Shown piece after piece: positions 59,859 through 64,000 of a stretch of 64,000 nt of DNA (the first letter of the stretch is position 1; each line of letters starts with the position of its first letter). The notes below the pieces were generated by a model. That model saw nothing but the letters and a program-made list of their open reading frames with translations, did no database searches and was not told the DNA's origin. The translations under genes and the position numbers were made by a program. The DNA is from Brevibacillus dissolubilis. Lineage in GTDB: Bacteria > Bacillota > Bacilli > Brevibacillales > Brevibacillaceae. The stretch is from the NCBI RefSeq assembly GCF_006170445.1, contig NZ_VCNA01000004.1:1-64000 (forward strand), written 5' to 3'.

Positions 59859-61592
59859 ATGGCTTTTGACGGTATCGTAACCCGTGCGGTCGTATCAGAA
59901 TTACAAAAGCTGATCGGCGCACGTATCTATAAAATACATCAGCCACACTCAAGTGACATTGTGATGACGATCCGCGGACAAGGCGGCAACTCGAAGCTTT
60001 TGCTCTCAGCCAATCCGACCTATCCGCGCATGCATCTGACGACAGAGGAATTCGTCAATCCACAGGAAGCCCCGATGTTTTGCATGCTTTTGCGAAAGCA
60101 CTGCGAGGGCGGTGTGATCGAGCGGATCGAACAGGTGGACATGGAGCGGATCGTCCATATCGATGTCAAATCACGGGACGAGCTGGGTGATGTGACCGCC
60201 AAACGGATCATCATCGAGATCATGGGGCGGCACAGCAACATTATCCTGCTCGACACGGCAAGCAACACAATTCTGGATTCGGCCCATCACGTCAGCCACG
60301 GCGTCAGCCAATACCGCCAAGTCCTGCCAGGCCGTCAGTTCGTCGCACCGCCGAGTCAGAATAAAAAGAACCTGCTCAATGCGACAGAGGGCTCTTTTGT
60401 CGGCGAGCTTAACTGGAATGCCGGCAAAGTGGATAAGCAGCTTGTCGACACCTACAGCGGTCTGTCCCCACTGATCGCCCGTGAGATCCTGCACCGGGCC
60501 AAGCTGCCTACGCGTGAAGCGATCTGGCGGGAGTTTGACCGCTTCATCCGTCAGGTGCGCGAAGGTGATTATCAGCCGCAGATTGCAGATACCAAGGATA
60601 AATCCTTCTTTTATATAGGCGAGCTGACCCATCTGGATGGAACAAAAGTGACACACTATCCGAGTGTGAGTGAGATGCTCCAGCACTTTTTCCAAGACAA
60701 AGCGATGCGCGATGTGGTCAAGCAGCGCGTCCACGACCTGATCCGTATCGTCACGAATGAAAAGAACAAGAATGAGAAAAAGATCGAGAAGCTCGAAGAA
60801 ACGATCTCCGAAGCAGTTGACGCAGAGCGCTTCCGAATCTACGGCGAGCTGATCACAGCCAACATGCACCAGCTGCAAAAAGGCCAGACGGAGCTGACCA
60901 CGGAGAACTGGTACGATGAGAACGGCGGCACCATCACCATCCCGCTCGATCCATTGAAAACCCCATCTGAAAACCTGCAAGCCTACTATAAAAAGTACAA
61001 CAAGGCAAAAAACAGCATCCAAGTGGTCGAGGAGCAGATTCAACTTGCCAAAGAAGAATTCGCCTATCTCGACGGGATCCTTGTGCAGCTCTCTGATGCC
61101 AGCCTGACAGAAGCAGAGGAAATCCGCGATGAGCTGGTGGAGCAAGGTTACCTGCGCGACCGCCGCAAACGCGGTATGAAAAAGAAAAAAGACACCCGTC
61201 CCGAGCTGGATACCTATTACTCCAGTGAAGGTGTGCAGCTCCTCGTCGGCAAAAACAACAAGCAAAACGAATATCTGACCAACAAGCTGGCCTTGGGCTT
61301 TGAGACGTGGCTGCATACCAAGGATATCCCCGGCTCACATGTGGTGATCCGTTCCCGGGAGTTCTCTGAGGAAACGCTGCTCGAAGCGGCCAACCTCGCT
61401 GCCTACTTCAGCAAGGCTCGCAGCTCCGGTCAGGTTCCGGTCGACTACACCCTGGTCAAGCATGTCAAAAAACCAAACGGCTCCAAACCAGGTTTTGTCA
61501 TCTATGACAATCAACGGACACTCTACATCACGCCAGACGAGTCACTGATCGAGCGTCTGCGCACCAACCAGCCTGCCAAACAAGACGCATAG
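59859..61592 (+). CDS. rqcH: Ribosome quality control factor RqcH (NFACT / Rqc2 homologue)
   Basis: A 577-residue protein starting MAFDGIVTRAVVSEL. NFACT-N (about 1-230) with IMGRHSNIIL, a helical middle with coiled coil (about 290-430), and an NFACT-R domain (about 450-560, LLVGKNNKQNEYLTNKLA). It binds split 50S subunits and drives alanine tailing of stalled chains. GAGGTGA precedes the ATG. Divergent from yicC. Confidence 0.94.
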   Translation: MAFDGIVTRAVVSELQKLIGARIYKIHQPHSSDIVMTIRGQGGNSKLLLSANPTYPRMHLTTEEFVNPQEAPMFCMLLRKHCEGGVIERIEQVDMERIVHIDVKSRDELGDVTAKRIIIEIMGRHSNIILLDTASNTILDSAHHVSHGVSQYRQVLPGRQFVAPPSQNKKNLLNATEGSFVGELNWNAGKVDKQLVDTYSGLSPLIAREILHRAKLPTREAIWREFDRFIRQVREGDYQPQIADTKDKSFFYIGELTHLDGTKVTHYPSVSEMLQHFFQDKAMRDVVKQRVHDLIRIVTNEKNKNEKKIEKLEETISEAVDAERFRIYGELITANMHQLQKGQTELTTENWYDENGGTITIPLDPLKTPSENLQAYYKKYNKAKNSIQVVEEQIQLAKEEFAYLDGILVQLSDASLTEAEEIRDELVEQGYLRDRRKRGMKKKKDTRPELDTYYSSEGVQLLVGKNNKQNEYLTNKLALGFETWLHTKDIPGSHVVIRSREFSEETLLEAANLAAYFSKARSSGQVPVDYTLVKHVKKPNGSKPGFVIYDNQRTLYITPDESLIERLRTNQPAKQDA

Positions 61593-61630
61593 CCAAAGGC
61601 GGTGTGACCATACTAAGAGCATGAAGGGAG

Positions 61631-61984
61631 GTGTTTGTCATAAACATCTTACTTAAGCTTTTAGCCAATGGGATCATTGCTGTACCGGGACTGATCTGGT
61701 CTGGTACATCGCTTGCCTTCGCTGTAGGGGCGGCAATCGCTCTGTCGCTGATTTCTTATTTCATCGGTGATCAGCTGATTTTGCCCAAAACCAACAATAC
61801 GTTTGCCAGCACCGCAGATTTCCTGCTGAATTTTACCCTGCTGTGGGCTATGGCTGCGATTTTCAACCAGCTGTACAGCTTAAGCGGACTGTTCTTGACT
61901 GCCTTCGCACTCTCGGTTGTTGAATATTTCTACCATGATTATTTGCAGAGAAAAGGCGTACACCACTCGAAGCATCCCGGCTGA
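61631..61984 (+). CDS. DUF2512-like membrane protein
   Basis: About 117 residues with four hydrophobic segments and the segment ISYFIGDQLILPKTNNTFASTADFLLNF, as in DUF2512 (YndM-like) proteins of sporeformers. Function unknown. The GTG start lies within the AAGGGAGGTG ribosome site; the next reasonable codon is ATA nine bases later (INILLKLL), so the exact start is uncertain. It follows rqcH by 38 bases. Confidence 0.75.
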   Translation: MFVINILLKLLANGIIAVPGLIWSGTSLAFAVGAAIALSLISYFIGDQLILPKTNNTFASTADFLLNFTLLWAMAAIFNQLYSLSGLFLTAFALSVVEYFYHDYLQRKGVHHSKHPG

Positions 61985-62041
61985 TCCACGGATCTGGCCT
62001 CTTCCTACTACTGAATCATATCAGGCAGGTGACCAACAGTC

Positions 62042-62551
62042 ATGGAAGTAATCGGTATCGTACAGACTGACTTGAATGAGTTCAATATTCTGTTTCAGGA
62101 AAGCCAGCAGCAAGACAAGCAAAAAGGCAATCAAAAAGACAAGAACAAGAACAGCGGTGACGGAGGCCAATCCGGCGGCGGTATGGATATGGGCTTCTTC
62201 AGCTTCCTCGGCGGTGATGATACGCAGGAGGAAAACCAACAAAGCGGTCATCAAGGCGGTGGCGGTCAAGGCGGCGGCGGAAAAGATGGCAGCAGCCAAG
62301 GTGACAAAAGCCAGGAAATGACCGTGCGAATCAAAGGCATCCCCGAAGGTGACAAAGCCACGTTCCTCCAGATGTATCAGCTGATCAACGACGCCAAGGA
62401 GAGCAAAGAGCTTGAACAGAAGCTGACCGTCCTCTCCCGCGGCGGCGATGAGCAGAACGGTGGAGGTTCCGGCGGAGAGAAAAAGAAAAAAGAAGGCGGT
62501 GCGGGACGCAGCGGCGGTACCCGCTCCATGAGTCAGAGCAAAGGCAGCTAG
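62042..62551 (+). CDS. Glycine/lysine-rich low-complexity protein
   Basis: A 169-residue protein: N-terminus MEVIGIVQTDLNEFNILF, then a Gly/Gln/Lys-rich disordered part, a more ordered segment (TVRIKGIPEGDKATFLQMYQLINDAKES, about 95-130), and a Gly/Ser/Lys tail. CAGGTGA precedes the ATG and a terminator follows. No family recognised; perhaps a coat or nucleoid-associated protein. Confidence 0.6.
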   Translation: MEVIGIVQTDLNEFNILFQESQQQDKQKGNQKDKNKNSGDGGQSGGGMDMGFFSFLGGDDTQEENQQSGHQGGGGQGGGGKDGSSQGDKSQEMTVRIKGIPEGDKATFLQMYQLINDAKESKELEQKLTVLSRGGDEQNGGGSGGEKKKKEGGAGRSGGTRSMSQSKGS

Positions 62552-62565
62552 TCCCCCATCCAAAG

Positions 62566-62613
62566 AGTCCGGTTTCCCCTGTCGATGATGACAGGTGTGA
62601 CCGGACTTTTTTT
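62566..62613 (+). terminator. Terminator of the glycine-rich gene
   Basis: AGTCCGGT/ACCGGACT outer stem with an inner CCTGTC/GACAGG, then seven T. Confidence 0.9.
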
Positions 62614-62744
62614 AGGTTTGTATGCTGGTTCTATCGATTCATTCCATTATTATATCCTTGCGCCACTTTATGAGATATAGTACGCTTTTGTGAGTAGCTT
62701 TTTTAACGAAATGACTAGATTTCGAGAACGGAGGGTTCTACCCC

Positions 62745-64000
62745 ATGCTAAAACGTAAATCTATGGCGTTGCTTCTGGCCGCGGCACTCTTGCCGACAGG
62801 CGCGTACACAGCGACAGAAGCTCTGGCTGCTCCAAAACAAACGGTTGTGCAGACACAGCCGATCCAAGTTCAATACAATGGAAAAGGTCTGGCTTTCCCT
62901 GACCAAAAGCCACTGATCCGCAACAGCCGTACCCTCGTACCGATCCGTCCGATCGCCGAGAGTCTTGGCTTCAAGGTAACCTGGAACAATACCACCCGCA
63001 CCGTCTCCATCTCCAAAGGTGTGACCAACGTGCAGCTGGTGATCGACAAGGCTACCGCTAAGAAAAATAACGAGTCCCTCACACTTGATGCTCCAGCAAC
63101 GATCGTCAACCAACGCACGATGGTTCCTGTCCGTTTTATCGCGGAAGCACTCAACTATGCGGTGAACTGGGATAATACGACCCGCACCGTCAAAATCGCG
63201 GACCGTCAAGTGTATGGCCGCATCGACAATGTAGTCGTCTACCAAGATGAGGCGGACAAGCAGCTCAAAGCCTTCACATTCATCTTCTTCGGCAGCAAGG
63301 GCAGTACCGTCGCTGATCTGTATAAGTCCAAAGTGGCTGATGACACACTTTTCGGAAGATATCTAATCGCGAAGTACAGTGACAAGGTGAAGGTTTCGAC
63401 CAAGGTGATGGATGAAATGATGGCGCTCGTCAACGAACGTACCCTTGACCGTCACAACGGCGATGCTGCTGCGTTGAAACGTGAAATGCAAACGATGGGC
63501 ATCACCGAGCAGGACGTACGCGATTTTGCCTATCTCGACCTCTTCACCACCGAATATGTGCGCTCTCAGATCACCGATGCTGAGATCTCGGCCTATCACG
63601 CGGCCCACAAGGAAGACTTCATCACCTCCTCCGTGCGCCATATCCTCGTCGATACCGAAGAGCAAGCCAAAGCGGCAATCGCCCGCCTGAACAAAGGAGA
63701 AAAATTCGCAGACCTCGCGAAGGAGCTCTCCACTGACCCAGGCAGTAAAGACAACGGCGGTCTCTATGAAAACGCAGTTGTCAGCCAATGGGTTCCTGAG
63801 TTCAAAAATGCTGTTCTCACCCAAACAATCGGTCAAGTGGGTCAGCCTGTGAAATCTCAATTCGGCTATCATATCATCCTCGTCGAAAATCGTGTCGAGC
63901 ATCAAGTCTCCAATGAACGTGTACGTGAAGCGATTATGCGTGAATTGGTAGAGGCGAAGACGAAAGAGGTTCGTGAGGAGATTTTTAAGAAGAAAACGAA
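62745..64000 (+). CDS. Secreted stalk-domain/parvulin peptidyl-prolyl isomerase (partial)
   Basis: At least 418 residues, cut by the window end. Signal peptide residues 1-29 (cleavage near Ala28/Ala29). Residues about 40-150 are a copper-amine-oxidase-N-like stalk domain with two half repeats (RNSRTLVPIRPIAESLGFKV, NQRTMVPVRFIAEALNY). Residues about 165-290 resemble the SurA/PrsA helical chaperone part; a parvulin rotamase domain begins near 295 (SVRHILVDTEEQA...GGLYENAV...FGYHIILVE). It should assist folding of exported proteins outside the membrane. GGAGGG precedes the ATG. Confidence 0.88.
   Translation, partial: MLKRKSMALLLAAALLPTGAYTATEALAAPKQTVVQTQPIQVQYNGKGLAFPDQKPLIRNSRTLVPIRPIAESLGFKVTWNNTTRTVSISKGVTNVQLVIDKATAKKNNESLTLDAPATIVNQRTMVPVRFIAEALNYAVNWDNTTRTVKIADRQVYGRIDNVVVYQDEADKQLKAFTFIFFGSKGSTVADLYKSKVADDTLFGRYLIAKYSDKVKVSTKVMDEMMALVNERTLDRHNGDAAALKREMQTMGITEQDVRDFAYLDLFTTEYVRSQITDAEISAYHAAHKEDFITSSVRHILVDTEEQAKAAIARLNKGEKFADLAKELSTDPGSKDNGGLYENAVVSQWVPEFKNAVLTQTIGQVGQPVKSQFGYHIILVENRVEHQVSNERVREAIMRELVEAKTKEVREEIFKKKT

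Noticed and set aside
60171-61316. A 381-codon minus-strand frame opposite rqcH, and similar long antisense frames such as 53987-55264.
   Set aside because: They are shadows of highly conserved genes on the other strand; composition is that of an antisense frame and no ribosome site or family match is seen.

Overview
The window looks like a chromosome segment of an endospore-forming Bacillales bacterium with roughly 50-55% GC. It carries spoVM, a rearranged cotJ spore-coat operon and a likely gamma-type SASP gene. The right half follows the classical Bacillus order yicC-remA-gmk-rpoZ-coaBC-priA-def-fmt-rsmB-rlmN-prpC-prkC-rsgA-rpe...thiN-spoVM-rpmB-yloU-fakA...sdaAB-sdaAA-recG, read on the minus strand. 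Gene content and base composition would fit the Alicyclobacillaceae/Tumebacillus or Brevibacillus area; that placement is an inference, not a database result.

Left part (1-8.1 kb): 26 tRNA genes on the minus strand in four clusters (5, 11, 3 and 7 genes). Tandem promoters of the form TTGATT/TTGCAA-N17/18-TARATT lie upstream of most clusters. Between the clusters are kbl and a complete arsenic operon, arsR-arsB-arsC-marR-arsI, with its own promoter, an operator-like palindrome and a terminator. ArsC makes arsenite from arsenate, ArsB exports it, and ArsI should cleave organoarsenicals.

Accessory part (8.1-28.8 kb): small spore-related genes, a lipoprotein with one intact and one degenerate NlpC/P60 domain, cotJB-cotJC-cotJA, a TetR regulator with a divergent-looking but co-oriented SDR/hydrolase fusion gene (both carry the same palindrome), an SOS-type cassette (UvrX polymerase, a repeat protein, YolD), a PAP2/haloperoxidase, a frameshifted M14 carboxypeptidase, and a glycogen-debranching-type glycosidase paired with a LacI regulator (both preceded by the same palindrome). 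A 24-codon gene with its own ribosome site and terminator lies at 28.6 kb.

Core part (28.8-64 kb): recG and serine dehydratase; an AT-rich two-gene insertion with a DUF2971 protein; the fatty-acid kinase pair FakA/DegV; rpmB/spoVM; thiamine uptake and pyrophosphorylation (thiT-thiN); an amino-acid ABC transporter; an M20 peptidase; then the long translation, cell-wall-signalling and DNA-restart cluster. On the plus strand at the right end are rqcH, a DUF2512 membrane protein, a glycine-rich protein and the start of a secreted stalk-domain/parvulin foldase that runs off the window. No CRISPR array, insertion sequence, prophage or rRNA gene was recognised.
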